Source of the DNA: Massiliimalia sp050943535
GTDB lineage: Bacteria; Bacillota; Clostridia; Oscillospirales; Ruminococcaceae
Assembly: GCA_050943535.1 (NCBI GenBank)
Contig: JBMNPJ010000005.1
Location: 186,001-250,000, forward strand
DNA: 64,000 nucleotides
Direction of reading: 5' to 3'
Shown here: positions 44,071 through 52,853 of the stretch, one piece after another
Layout: every line of letters begins with the position of its first letter
Numbering within the stretch: position 1 is the stretch's first letter
The notes under the pieces: model-generated
Told to the model about the DNA's origin: nothing
Database searches by the model: none
What the model saw: the letters and a program-made list of their open reading frames with translations, nothing else
Made by a program: the position numbers and the translations under genes

Positions 44071-46079
44071 GTTATTTACTGGCGTTGGCAGGAAATCAAA
44101 ACTGCGGAAAGACAACCCTTTTTAACTGTTTGACCGGAAGCAATCAGCACGTGGGGAATTTCCCTGGTGTAACGGTGGAACGAAAAGACGGTCAAATTAA
44201 AAAACATAAAGATATTACCATTGTAGACCTTCCGGGGATATACTCTTTGTCTCCTTATACTTCTGAGGAAGTGGTAACCCGTGACTTTGTGCTGAAAAGT
44301 CATCCCAACGCAATTATCAACATTGTGGATGCTACCAATATTGAGCGAAACCTGTACCTGAGCTTACAGCTGATGGAACTGGGGATTCCTATGGTAATTG
44401 CGCTGAATATGATGGATGAAGTGCGGGCCAGCGGAAACTCCATTCAGGTTCAAAAGCTTTCAGAACATTTGGGTGTTCCGGTTGTTCCCATTTCCGCAGG
44501 AAAGAATGAGGGGATTGAAGATTTAATCAATACAGTCATTCAGGTATTGCAGGAAAATCATCCGCCTAAAAAATTAGACTTTTGTGTGGGTCCTGTACAT
44601 AAAGCCATTCACTCCATTGCCCACTTGGTAGAAGATCAGGCAGCAGAAGCTGGATATCCGGCTCGGTTTGCCGCCACCAAATTGGTAGAAGGGGATGAAC
44701 CCACGATCAACAGTCTGGCACTGAACGAAAATCAGCTGCACATTATTGAGCATGTGGTAGAAGAAATGGAGCAGGAATTGGATACAGACCGGGAAGCTGC
44801 TTTGGCGGATATGCGTTACAGCTATATTGATAAAATCTGTTCAGACTGCGTGATTAAACATCAGGAAACCAGGGAACAGGTTCGGTCTGAAAAGATCGAC
44901 CAGGTATTGACCCATAAATATTTTGGAATTCCGATTTTTCTTGGAATTATGCTTCTTATTTTCTGGCTGACTTTCTCTGTGATCGGGGCACCACTTCAGG
45001 ATTTGTTGGATCGGGGAATTACCGCATTTACCGGTGAACTGGATACAGTGATGGAATCTGTTCATGTAAGCGGATGGCTTCGTTCTTTGGTGATCGACGG
45101 CGTATGTGCCGGGGTAGGGAGTGTATTGTCCTTCCTTCCGATTATTGTGTTGCTGTTTTTCTTCCTTTCTTTGCTGGAAGACAGCGGATACATGGCAAGG
45201 GTTGCTTTTGTCATGGATAAGCTTTTGAGAAAGATTGGTTTGTCCGGAAAGTCCTTTGTTCCTATGCTCATTGGATTTGGATGCAGTGTACCGGCGATTA
45301 TGTCTTCTCGTACCTTGTCCAGTGACCGTGACCGGAAAATGACCATTATTTTAACTCCGTTTATGTCCTGCAGTGCGAAACTGCCCATTTACGGGATGAT
45401 TACTATGGCGTTTTTCTCTGCTAGTTCCGGTCTTGTGATGTTTTCTGTTTATGTAATCGGGATTATTACCGCAATTATAGCAGCGCTGATTTTGAAAAGC
45501 ACCTTATTTAAAGGAAATCCGGTGCCTTTTGTGATGGAACTGCCGGCATATCGAATCCCAAGCGGAAAAAGTGTACTGCTGCATATGTGGGAAAAAGCAA
45601 AAGATTTTATCCGCAAAGCGTTTACCATTATCTTTATGGCAACCATTGTCATTTGGTTTTTGCAAAACTTCAACTGGTCTTTGGATATGGTATCTGACAG
45701 TACCCAAAGTATTTTGGCTTCCATCGGTTCTGCAGTAGCTCCTATTTTTGCTCCGTTGGGATTTAACGACTGGCGGGCATCTACAGCGTTGATTACCGGG
45801 TTTACTGCTAAAGAAACAGTTGTCAGTACCTTGTCTGTACTGACCGGCGCAAAAACAGATGCACAGCTTTCCGGGGTATTGGGAGGAATTTTTTCTCCAT
45901 TAAGTGCTTACTCTTTCCTGGTATTTACCGTACTGTACATGCCTTGTGTTGCTGCATTTGCCGCATCCAAACGGGAACTGGGTTCCTGGAAAAGTGCTTT
46001 ACTGACCGCTTTGTTCCAAACAGGTATGGCATATGTTGTCAGCATGTTGATTTTCCAGGTAGGAAGACTTTTTCTATAA
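44067..46079 (+). CDS. feoB: Ferrous iron transporter FeoB
   Basis: FeoB imports Fe(II) through a polytopic membrane domain controlled by an N-terminal G domain. G1 GNQNCGKTT, G3 VDLPGIYSL and G4 NMMDE are intact, the helical GDI-like region follows, and gate motifs (FLPIIVLLFFFLSLLEDSGYMAR, GFGCSVPAIMSSRTL, CSAKLPIYGM, GFTAKETVVSTLSV) occupy the C-terminal membrane part. The length is 670. It is followed by a small Cys-rich gene, as is common. Confidence 0.96.
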   Translation: MSYLLALAGNQNCGKTTLFNCLTGSNQHVGNFPGVTVERKDGQIKKHKDITIVDLPGIYSLSPYTSEEVVTRDFVLKSHPNAIINIVDATNIERNLYLSLQLMELGIPMVIALNMMDEVRASGNSIQVQKLSEHLGVPVVPISAGKNEGIEDLINTVIQVLQENHPPKKLDFCVGPVHKAIHSIAHLVEDQAAEAGYPARFAATKLVEGDEPTINSLALNENQLHIIEHVVEEMEQELDTDREAALADMRYSYIDKICSDCVIKHQETREQVRSEKIDQVLTHKYFGIPIFLGIMLLIFWLTFSVIGAPLQDLLDRGITAFTGELDTVMESVHVSGWLRSLVIDGVCAGVGSVLSFLPIIVLLFFFLSLLEDSGYMARVAFVMDKLLRKIGLSGKSFVPMLIGFGCSVPAIMSSRTLSSDRDRKMTIILTPFMSCSAKLPIYGMITMAFFSASSGLVMFSVYVIGIITAIIAALILKSTLFKGNPVPFVMELPAYRIPSGKSVLLHMWEKAKDFIRKAFTIIFMATIVIWFLQNFNWSLDMVSDSTQSILASIGSAVAPIFAPLGFNDWRASTALITGFTAKETVVSTLSVLTGAKTDAQLSGVLGGIFSPLSAYSFLVFTVLYMPCVAAFAASKRELGSWKSALLTALFQTGMAYVVSMLIFQVGRLFL

Positions 46080-46093
46080 AGTGAGGAACTGAA

Positions 46094-46267
46094 ATGACTT
46101 ACAGTGATTGGATTGTAATCTTGCTACTACTTTTGGCGGTGGTTTTTGTCCTTGCTTCTATGGTTCGTCAACGAAAAAAAGGGGAATGCGCCGGTGGATG
46201 CAGCGGTTGCCCCCACAGCAAAAGCTGCGGTTTGAATGAGGAAAGAAAAGAGGAGGAATCACTTTGA
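46094..46267 (+). CDS. FeoB-associated Cys-rich membrane protein
   Basis: A 57-residue gene: one transmembrane helix (about residues 7-22, IVILLLLLAVVFVLAS), a basic RQRKK stop-transfer, then CAGGCSGCPHSKSC, a cluster of four Cys fitting an iron or Fe-S site, and a charged tail. It matches the FeoB-associated Cys-rich proteins that take the place of FeoC in many Firmicutes. The ATG follows GTGAGGAACTGAA, 14 bases after feoB. Its stop overlaps the next start by 4 bases. Confidence 0.85.
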   Translation: MTYSDWIVILLLLLAVVFVLASMVRQRKKGECAGGCSGCPHSKSCGLNEERKEEESL

Positions 46268-46716
46268 AAAAAGTTTATTTAGCAGGATTTGATGTTTTTT
46301 ACCCAGACGCAGTAGAACGGGGAAAAAACATGAAACAGCTGTGTGAGCAGTACGGTTTAGAAGGGCTGTATCCTTTAGATAACGAAGCTTCTAGTGCAAA
46401 AGAAATTTTCGAAGGAAATATCGGCTTGATCGATGAATGTGATTGTGTAGCCGCAAATTTAAATGCCTTCCGGGGAATGGAAATGGATAGCGGTACGGCA
46501 TTTGAAGTGGGCTATGCCACCGCCAAAGGCAAGCAGGTATATGGATATTTAAGCGACGGCAGAACCCAGGTAGAAAAAATTGGTCTGGTAGATGACAAAG
46601 GGTTCACTGTGGAAAATTTTGATATGCCGATCAATTTAATGATTGGATGCAGTGCGAAAATCATCATCGGCACATTGGAAGATGCTTTAAAACAGATTGC
46701 TCAGGAAAATCCATAA
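46264..46716 (+). CDS. Nucleoside 2-deoxyribosyltransferase
   Basis: A 150-residue protein of the nucleoside 2-deoxyribosyltransferase family, which swaps bases between deoxynucleosides. VYLAGFDVFYPDAVERG at the start, NLNAFRGMEMDSGTAFEVGYATAKGK with the catalytic Glu of SGTAFE, and a Rossmann-like pattern are present. The start is TTG after AAAGAGGAGGAAT, overlapping the Cys-rich gene stop, so it is co-translated with the feo genes although it has no known iron function. Confidence 0.88.
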   Translation: MKKVYLAGFDVFYPDAVERGKNMKQLCEQYGLEGLYPLDNEASSAKEIFEGNIGLIDECDCVAANLNAFRGMEMDSGTAFEVGYATAKGKQVYGYLSDGRTQVEKIGLVDDKGFTVENFDMPINLMIGCSAKIIIGTLEDALKQIAQENP

Positions 46717-46738
46717 TTTTTTACAATATTCCAGTACA

Positions 46739-46776
46739 AAACAGGTGCGCCAATCTTTTGTCGTGCCTGTTTCGTT
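46739..46776 (+). terminator. Probable terminator of the feo operon
   Basis: AAACAGGTGCG pairs with CGTGCCTGTTT (11 bp including two G-T pairs) around a 12-base loop, followed by CGTTTT. Confidence 0.65.
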
Positions 46777-46803
46777 TTCCCAAAGAAAGGAGATCAAACC
46801 ACT

Positions 46804-48174
46804 ATGGATGATACACAAAAGCGAAAACTGTTTGAAGAAACACCGGTTCCCAGAGCAGTGATGCAGCTGGCCATTCCTACAATTTTAAGTTCTCTGGTAA
46901 TGGTGCTGTACAACCTGGCTGATACTTATTTTGTCAGTTTGCTCAACGATGCAGTGCAAAACGCTGCCGTGACACTGGCCGCTCCCGTTTTGCTGGCGTT
47001 TAACGCCGTCAATAACTTGTTTGGGGTGGGCAGTTCCAGCATGATGAGCCGTGCACTGGGCAGGAAGGATGACAAAACAGTCTATGAAAGTTCTGCATTC
47101 GGGTTTTACTGCGCCGCCTTTTGCGGAATCCTGTTTTCAGTGCTTTGCGTTATTTTTCATCAGCCACTGATGACACTGCTTGGTGCTGACGCAGATACCT
47201 GGAATGCTACCGCTGAGTATATGAAATGGACTGTGACCTTTGGCGCAACGCCTGCCATTTTAAATGTGGTGATGGCATATCTGGTTCGGGCAGAGGGTGC
47301 AGCTTTGCATGCTAGCTTAGGTACCATGAGCGGGTGTTTTTTAAATATTATTCTGGACCCTATTTTTATTCTGCCGCGGGGACTGAATATGGGTGCTGCC
47401 GGAGCAGGGTTGGCTACATTTCTCTCTAACTGTGTTGCTTGTGTGTATTTTTTTGTGCTGCTGTTTATCAAACGAAAAAATACGTATGTGTGTATTCATC
47501 CACGGGCACTGCGTTTCCGGAAATCCATTATATTGGGAGTGTTTGGTGTGGGAATCCCTGCATCCATCCAAAATTTGCTCAATGTTACAAGTATGACCTT
47601 TTTAAATAATTTTACCGCTGTATATGGGGCAGATGCGGTTGCCGCCATGGGAATTACCCAGAAAATCAATATGGTGCCCATGTATATTTCCATGGGGTTG
47701 TCTCAGGGAATTATGCCGCTGATCAGCTACTGTTACGCAAGACGGGATATTTCCCGTATGAAACACACGTTGACCTTTTCTGTGAAGATTGCGCTGAGCT
47801 TTATTGTGATTGTTTCTGTAGGTTATTATTTACAGGCGGAAAATTTGGTACATCTATTTATGGATAACGAGCAGATTGTCCGTTACGGAGCCAGCTTTCT
47901 TCGGGGATTTTGTCTGGGCCTTCCATTTTTGTGCGCAGACTTTATTGCTGTGGCAGTATTCCAGGCATCCGGGATGGGAAAAGAAGCACTCATCTTTGCG
48001 ATCCTGCGAAAAATTGTATTGGAAATTCCTGCCCTGTTTATGTTAAACTGGCTGTTCCCGCTGTATGGTTTGGCATATGCTCAGCTGACAGCAGAAGTAA
48101 TTCTTTCTGTGATTGCTGTAGTGGTATTAGTTCGAATGTTTCAAAAACTGCACCGGGAGCAGGTGTCCCGATAA
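46804..48174 (+). CDS. MATE family multidrug/cation exporter
   Basis: A 456-residue polytopic protein with about 12 hydrophobic segments and the MATE-type pattern at the first helices (VPRAVMQLAIPTILSSLVMVLYNLADTYFV) and at mid-protein (GVGIPASIQNLLNVTSM). MATE proteins export drugs or metabolites against Na+ or H+. A GAAAGGAGATC precedes the ATG. It stands alone; substrate unknown. Confidence 0.9.
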   Translation: MDDTQKRKLFEETPVPRAVMQLAIPTILSSLVMVLYNLADTYFVSLLNDAVQNAAVTLAAPVLLAFNAVNNLFGVGSSSMMSRALGRKDDKTVYESSAFGFYCAAFCGILFSVLCVIFHQPLMTLLGADADTWNATAEYMKWTVTFGATPAILNVVMAYLVRAEGAALHASLGTMSGCFLNIILDPIFILPRGLNMGAAGAGLATFLSNCVACVYFFVLLFIKRKNTYVCIHPRALRFRKSIILGVFGVGIPASIQNLLNVTSMTFLNNFTAVYGADAVAAMGITQKINMVPMYISMGLSQGIMPLISYCYARRDISRMKHTLTFSVKIALSFIVIVSVGYYLQAENLVHLFMDNEQIVRYGASFLRGFCLGLPFLCADFIAVAVFQASGMGKEALIFAILRKIVLEIPALFMLNWLFPLYGLAYAQLTAEVILSVIAVVVLVRMFQKLHREQVSR

Positions 48175-48220
48175 TAAATATATGGAGCAAAGTTTCTTTT
48201 CATAAAACTATTTTTATCTG

Positions 48221-48254
48221 AGAGTGCTGTGTCAGTGGGACACAGCACTCTTTT
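48221..48254 (+). terminator. Intrinsic terminator after the MATE gene
   Basis: AGAGTGCTGTGTC pairs perfectly with GACACAGCACTCT (13 bp, 5-base loop) and ends in TTTT. Confidence 0.88.
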
Positions 48255-48352
48255 GCATAAAAGCAAGTTTTCTTATTGGAAGGGAAGGATACAGGTTTGC
48301 AGACTGACCAAATTTCTGCATAAGTCATTTAAGTATGTACAACTTGTGTTGT

Positions 48353-48380
48353 GACATTTCGTGCTGGAGCACGAAATGTC
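48353..48380. promoter_or_regulatory. Near-perfect palindrome upstream of the fucose-isomerase gene
   Basis: GACATTTCGTGCT and AGCACGAAATGTC are perfect 13-bp arms separated by GG. It sits about 100 bases before the -35 box of the downstream promoter and 100 after the MATE terminator, with no T tract on either side, so it may be an operator or a stable RNA structure. Confidence 0.55.
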
Positions 48381-48476
48381 TATCTACACAAAAAATATTG
48401 TAAAATTATGTGTATTATTTTTTAAAACTAGATATCTTTCCTATAAATTCAAAAAGAAATTAGTGTGATTCTACAA

Positions 48477-48505
48477 TGGACATTCTTTTGCAATCATGCT
48501 ATGAT
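48477..48505 (+). promoter_or_regulatory. Promoter of the fucose-isomerase-family gene
   Basis: TGGACA, 17 bases and TATGAT (48500-48505) lie 95 bases before the ATG. The leader contains CGTACAG (48521-48527) paired with CTGTACG (48546-48552). Confidence 0.55.
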
Positions 48506-48599
48506 AAAACTATCAAATTCCGTACAGTCATCGGAAAGGGAACGGCTGTACGAGACGTGAATGATATTATCGTTATCATATGTTAGGGAGGAATTGGAC

Positions 48600-50081
48600 A
48601 TGAATAATGTACCAGAAGTGAAATTGGGTATTGTGGCAGTAAGCCGCAGCTGTTTCCCAATGTCTTTATCAGAAACCCGCAGAAAAGCAATTGTAGCAGC
48701 TTACCGTGAGAATGTAGGCGAAATTTTTGAATGTCCTACAATTATCGAAAGCGAAAATGATGTAGCAAAAGCTCTGGCAGAACTCAACGAAGTTGGCGTT
48801 AATGCAATGGTTCTGTTTTTAGGAAACTTTGGTCCGGAAACCCCAGAAACCATTCTGGCGAAAAAATTTGGCGGCCCTGTTATGGTAGTTGCTGCTGCAG
48901 AAGAAACTCAGGATAACCTGATTGACGGACGCGGCGACGCTTACTGTGGTATGCTCAACGCAAGCTATAACCTGGGTATCCGCAATATCAAAGCTTATAT
49001 CCCAGAATATCCTGTTGGCACTGCCAGCGATGTTGCTGCAATGATGAAAGATTTCCTGCCAGTTGCACGTGGTCTGATTGGTTTGAGCAAACTGAAAATT
49101 ATTGCATTTGGTCCTCGTCCAAATGACTTCCTGGCTTGTAATGCTCCAATCAAACAGCTGTTTAACATTGGCGTAGAAGTAGAAGAAAACTCTGAATTGG
49201 ATCTGTTTGCTGCTTATCATGCACATAAAGATGACCCACGTATTCCAGAAGTTATTGCAGATATGGAAAAAGAACTGGGCGAAGGCAACAAAATGCCTGG
49301 TATTCTGCCAAGACTGGCTCAGTATGAACTGACCCTGTTGGATTGGGCTGAAGAACATAAAGGTACCAGAGAATACATTGTATTTGCAAATAAATGCTGG
49401 CCTGCATTCCAGACACAGTTTGGCTTTGTACCATGTTATGTTAACAGCCGTCTGGCTGCAAAAGGTATGCCAGTATCCTGTGAAGTTGATATTTACGGTG
49501 CTTTGAGCGAATACATCGGCACCTGCGTTGCAGAAGATACTGTTACTTTGCTGGATATCAACAACTCTGTTCCAGCAGATATGTACCTGGAATCTATTCA
49601 GGGTAAATATAACTATAAACATACTGATACCTTTATGGGCTTCCACTGTGGAAATACTGCTGCTGGAAAACTGGTAAAAGGTGATATGAAATACCAGAGA
49701 ATCATGAAACGTGACTTGGAACCAGATACCGAACCAGATATCACCCGTGGTACTTTGGAAGGGGACATTGTTCCTGGCGATATTACTTTCTTCCGTCTGC
49801 AGGGTACTGCAGAAGGCGGCTTGAAAGCATATGTAGCTGAAGGTGAAGTTCTGCCAGTAGCTACCCGTTCTTTCGGTGCAATCGGTGTGTTTGCAATTCC
49901 TGAAATGGGACGTTTCTACCGTCATGTTCTGGTTGAAAAACGTTATCCGCATCACGGTGCAGTAGCATTTGGTCATTTTGGCAAAGCATTGTTCAGCATC
50001 TTCAACTATCTGGGTGTAGAAGATATTGCGTTTAATCAGCCAAAAGGCATGATGTATCCAAAAGAAAATCCATTTGCATAA
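48600..50081 (+). CDS. L-fucose/L-arabinose isomerase family protein
   Basis: A 493-residue sugar isomerase of the FucI/AraA superfamily, converting an aldose to a ketose with a Mn site. SCEVDIYGALSEYIG, VTLLDINNSVP and FMGFHCGNT carry the Glu, Asp and His expected for metal binding, and the N-terminal Rossmann-like part (LGIVAVSRSCFP) is typical. The ATG at 48600 follows AGGGAGGAATT; the longer frame from 48561 adds non-conserved residues. Codon use is biased to GAA, AAA and CTG, which suggests high expression. It is a single-gene unit without fucose kinase or aldolase beside it, so the natural substrate could be another sugar. Confidence 0.82.
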   Translation: MNNVPEVKLGIVAVSRSCFPMSLSETRRKAIVAAYRENVGEIFECPTIIESENDVAKALAELNEVGVNAMVLFLGNFGPETPETILAKKFGGPVMVVAAAEETQDNLIDGRGDAYCGMLNASYNLGIRNIKAYIPEYPVGTASDVAAMMKDFLPVARGLIGLSKLKIIAFGPRPNDFLACNAPIKQLFNIGVEVEENSELDLFAAYHAHKDDPRIPEVIADMEKELGEGNKMPGILPRLAQYELTLLDWAEEHKGTREYIVFANKCWPAFQTQFGFVPCYVNSRLAAKGMPVSCEVDIYGALSEYIGTCVAEDTVTLLDINNSVPADMYLESIQGKYNYKHTDTFMGFHCGNTAAGKLVKGDMKYQRIMKRDLEPDTEPDITRGTLEGDIVPGDITFFRLQGTAEGGLKAYVAEGEVLPVATRSFGAIGVFAIPEMGRFYRHVLVEKRYPHHGAVAFGHFGKALFSIFNYLGVEDIAFNQPKGMMYPKENPFA

Positions 50082-50107
50082 TTGTTCATAGTCATTCAGT
50101 TTAATAC

Positions 50108-50156
50108 AAAAGAAACCGCCCTGGATCCGCTTTTGGATATGGGGCGGTTTCTTTTT
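50108..50156 (+). terminator. Intrinsic terminator after the isomerase gene
   Basis: AAAAGAAACCGCCC and GGGCGGTTTCTTTT form a perfect 14-bp stem with a 20-base loop and a closing T run, 26 bases after the stop. Confidence 0.85.
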
Positions 50157-50199
50157 GCCTATAATAACATAGCTCATGTTTTGTCAGCTGGATGGTAAA

Positions 50200-50278
50200 A
50201 ATCTTATTATTTCCACTTTATTGATAAGGTACGAGCGTAGCCTTTTGGGATTCCAAAGGGGTGTGAGCCCCTTTGGCC
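50200..50278 (+). repeat. Dispersed intergenic repeat, copy C
   Basis: The TACGAGCG core (50230-50237) and GTAGCCTTTTGGGATT are followed by CCAAAGGGG-TGTGAG-CCCCTTTGG (50253-50276), a perfect 9-bp hairpin. Compared with copies A and D the stem bases differ on both sides but stay paired and the loop keeps TGTGA. No gene lies between 50082 and 50371. Confidence 0.7.
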
Positions 50279-50314
50279 ACCTGGCGGGGGACCTTGATGT
50301 TAGGTTGAGCGAAA

Positions 50315-50348
50315 AAATAGGAGGAGAAACGTGTTTCTCCTCCTATTT
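50315..50348 (-). terminator. Intrinsic terminator of the minus-strand sugar operon
   Basis: AAATAGGAGGAGAAAC pairs perfectly (16 bp) with its complement around a 2-base loop, and on the minus strand TTTTTT follows. It lies 24 bases past the stop of the Gfo/Idh/MocA gene. Confidence 0.88.
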
Positions 50349-50371
50349 ACGTCATCGTCCATCGGGAAAAG

Positions 50372-51517
50372 TTACCGAAGTTCTACCCATGCAGAATCTG
50401 CTGCAGCGCTGTCCACAGCAGCGTGAACAAAGCGAACGCCATCCACACCGGCATCAATCATGGTAAGACGGCTGACATCATATGGCCGTCCAGCCTTTTT
50501 GTCAATAAGCGCAGTGACATAATCCCGGTAGATGTTTGCGAAAGCCACATACAATCCTTCCGGATGACCGCTTGGCAGCCGGCTTGCTTCGGCAGCCGGA
50601 TAGCCGGTTTCGTTGCCAGCTCGGGTAATGGTGCGGGTTGCACCGCCTTTTGGTGTATAGTTTAAAAAGTCTGGATGTTCTTCGTGCCATTCCAGGGAAC
50701 CTTTATCGCCGTAAATACGAATGACCAAATCGTTATAATGTCCGGCAGCAATCTGGGAACACCAGTAAGCGCCGTTAATGCCAGTGTCGTATTCAATCAG
50801 AATATTGGCGTTTAAGTCCAGTTCCTGACCAAATCGATTCATGGTGGCGGCAAGCCGTTTGATTTTTAAACCGGTTACATAGCTGACCAGACATTCAATG
50901 TGGGTGCCAATATCTCCCACACAATTGGAAATTCCTGCGATTTTTGGTTCCCGGCGCCAGGTGGACAGGGTTTCTTCCATGCCTTCTACTGGATTCAGGT
51001 CATTGATCAGCCATTCCTGTACATATTCACCGTTGACAGAAACAATTCGGCCAATTTCTCCCTGGGCAATCATATCCTTCATAATGCGGGGCATGGTAAA
51101 TCCAGGGTAAGTATAGGTAACTGCAAACAATAGATCCTTTTCTTTTGCCAGAGCTTCCAGCTCTTCTGCTTCAGCTACTTCAAAGCAAACCGGTTTTTCA
51201 CAGACAATGTTGATGCCTGCTTGTAAAAAAGCCTTGGCGATCTCGTAATGGCAGAAGTTGGGGGTAACAATGGTTACAAAATCAATGCCGTCTTCCCGGG
51301 CAGCTTCTTTTTCTGCCATTTCCCGGTAATTTTCATAAAGGCGATCTGGAGCAATGCCGCAGGCATCGCCGGTAGCAGCGTTTTGGTCAGGATGGGTGCT
51401 GAAACAGCCTGCCACCAATTCCAGCCGAGAATCAAATGAAGCGGCTTTCCGATGAACATCTCCAATAAAGCCGTTGAGTCCGCCGCCTACCATACCGTAA
51501 CGAATTAATTTTGACAT
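50372..51517 (-). CDS. Gfo/Idh/MocA family oxidoreductase
   Basis: An NAD(P)-dependent sugar or cyclitol dehydrogenase. The Rossmann start (RYGMVGGGLNGFIGDVHRKAA), the conserved CEKPVCFEVAEAEEL (the EKP motif holding the catalytic Lys) and DIGTHIECLVSYVTGL with the conserved Asp-x-x-x-His are visible in 381 residues. The ATG follows GATAGGAGG on the minus strand, 18 bases after the isomerase-like gene ends. Oxidation of a sugar carbon as a step in glycoside cleavage or epimerisation is plausible; the substrate is unknown. Confidence 0.88.
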   Translation of the reverse strand: MSKLIRYGMVGGGLNGFIGDVHRKAASFDSRLELVAGCFSTHPDQNAATGDACGIAPDRLYENYREMAEKEAAREDGIDFVTIVTPNFCHYEIAKAFLQAGINIVCEKPVCFEVAEAEELEALAKEKDLLFAVTYTYPGFTMPRIMKDMIAQGEIGRIVSVNGEYVQEWLINDLNPVEGMEETLSTWRREPKIAGISNCVGDIGTHIECLVSYVTGLKIKRLAATMNRFGQELDLNANILIEYDTGINGAYWCSQIAAGHYNDLVIRIYGDKGSLEWHEEHPDFLNYTPKGGATRTITRAGNETGYPAAEASRLPSGHPEGLYVAFANIYRDYVTALIDKKAGRPYDVSRLTMIDAGVDGVRFVHAAVDSAAADSAWVELR

Positions 51518-51535
51518 GTTGTCTACCTCCTATCA

Positions 51536-52528
51536 TCAATTGGCAATTGCATCATCGAATTTGAAAGCGGAAGGGGAGAAGTTAATCTTTTTCACAAATG
51601 CAGCGGCCTCTGTTGCGCCTTCTATCCGATCCATACCGCTGTCTTCCCATTCTACAGAAAGTGGTCCAGTGTAGCCCATATCATTGAGAACACGGATGAT
51701 TTCTTCAAAATTTACATCTCCATGTCCTAAGCTGCGGAAATTCCAGCCACGGCGCAGATCTCCAAAATCGATATGGGAGCCTAATAAACCACTGCGCCCG
51801 TCCAATGTAACAGCTGCGTCCTTCATGTGAACGTGGTAAACACGATCTCGGAAGTCAGAAAGGAACAGGTGTGGTTTAATACCTTGCCAGATCAGGTGGC
51901 TTGGGTCAAAGTTTAGACCGAATTCCGGACGGTCTGCAAATTTTTCCAACAATTTTTTGGTGGAGTAATAGTCAAATGCAATTTCGCCTGGATGTACTTC
52001 CAGTGCAAATTTAATTCCGTATTTTTTGAATTCATCCAGAATTGGAGACCACAAACGAACAATTTCATCAAATCCATCTTCAACCATTTGGGCAGTGGTT
52101 TGCGGGAAAGAATAAAGGTATCTCCAGATAGGGGATCCGGTGAAGCCGGTGATCACGGGAATTCCCATTTTATGAGCTACCAGGACGGATTTTTTCATGG
52201 TTTCTATTGCCCATGTGCGGATCGCATCAGGCTGATCTGCCAGCTGGGCAGGGGCAAAATTGTTTAAACGGGGATCCGGTGCATCGCCCACACACTGTCC
52301 GATAATATGGGTTGCTAAAGCTTCGCAGATCAAATGATGCTTGGAAAGCTGTTCCTTTACCCAGGGGATATAGCTTTCGTCAGTCAGTGCCCGGTCAAGA
52401 TCCAGGTTGTTGCCCCAACAGGCAATTTCTAATCCTTCGTATCCCATTTTTTCGGCAAGGGCACAAAGCTCATCCAAAGGCAGATCTGCCCATTGGCAGG
52501 TGGTCAGGGTAACAGGTCTTTGTTTCAT
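51536..52528 (-). CDS. TIM-barrel sugar isomerase/epimerase (AP endonuclease 2 family)
   Basis: A 330-residue xylose-isomerase-like TIM barrel: FALEVHPGEIAF, GLNFDPSHLIW, VYHVHMKDAAV and LSVEWEDSGMDRIEG carry the Glu/Asp/His metal ligands of the family. The ATG at 52528 follows AAAGGAGGAAA; the longer frame from 52585 runs back through the promoter and is rejected. It is the first gene of a two-gene unit with the Gfo/Idh/MocA dehydrogenase. Such pairs occur in inositol, 3-keto-sugar and C-glycoside pathways; none can be chosen from sequence alone. Confidence 0.85.
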   Translation of the reverse strand: MKQRPVTLTTCQWADLPLDELCALAEKMGYEGLEIACWGNNLDLDRALTDESYIPWVKEQLSKHHLICEALATHIIGQCVGDAPDPRLNNFAPAQLADQPDAIRTWAIETMKKSVLVAHKMGIPVITGFTGSPIWRYLYSFPQTTAQMVEDGFDEIVRLWSPILDEFKKYGIKFALEVHPGEIAFDYYSTKKLLEKFADRPEFGLNFDPSHLIWQGIKPHLFLSDFRDRVYHVHMKDAAVTLDGRSGLLGSHIDFGDLRRGWNFRSLGHGDVNFEEIIRVLNDMGYTGPLSVEWEDSGMDRIEGATEAAAFVKKINFSPSAFKFDDAIAN

Positions 52529-52573
52529 AAAATTTCCTCCTTTATATTGAAAATATCCTGCGAATTTTTCCTC

Positions 52574-52602
52574 AGTATAGCACATTCATACTGCGTCTTC
52601 AA
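52574..52602 (-). promoter_or_regulatory. Promoter of the minus-strand sugar operon
   Basis: On the minus strand TTGAAG (plus 52597-52602), 17 bases and TATACT (plus 52574-52579) lie 45 bases before the isomerase-like ATG. Confidence 0.6.
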
Positions 52603-52794
52603 TAGTTCTTTTTCTGATTTGTGAGTTTTTTTATGAATGATTACTATTTCGTATATGTTTATTGTGCACGAACACGAAAAAATCTGTTTAAAAAATATTT
52701 TGACAAATACTTTCGTTTTTTATCAAATTAAGGGTATAAAAATCGAAAAAGAAAACAATAGACAAGAATAATAAAAAATATCACAAGAAAGTTC

Positions 52795-52822
52795 TTGAAA
52801 AAATATTTTTTTATTTTATAAT
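52795..52822 (+). promoter_or_regulatory. Candidate promoter of the UroD-like/lnpA operon
   Basis: TTGAAA, a 16-base spacer of mostly A and T and TATAAT (52817-52822) precede the UroD-like gene by 83 bases. A TTGACA at about 52699 has no well-spaced -10 box. The whole divergent region 52603-52853 is very AT-rich and shows no other clear element. Confidence 0.5.
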
Positions 52823-52853
52823 AAAATTATAATCAGTTAATATGGGTAAATGG

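Noticed and set aside
48819..50177. A 452-codon open frame antisense to the fucose-isomerase-family gene
   Set aside because: It is an antisense shadow of a highly codon-biased gene; the product is full of Phe, Cys, Trp and Gln with no domain, and there is no ribosome site.
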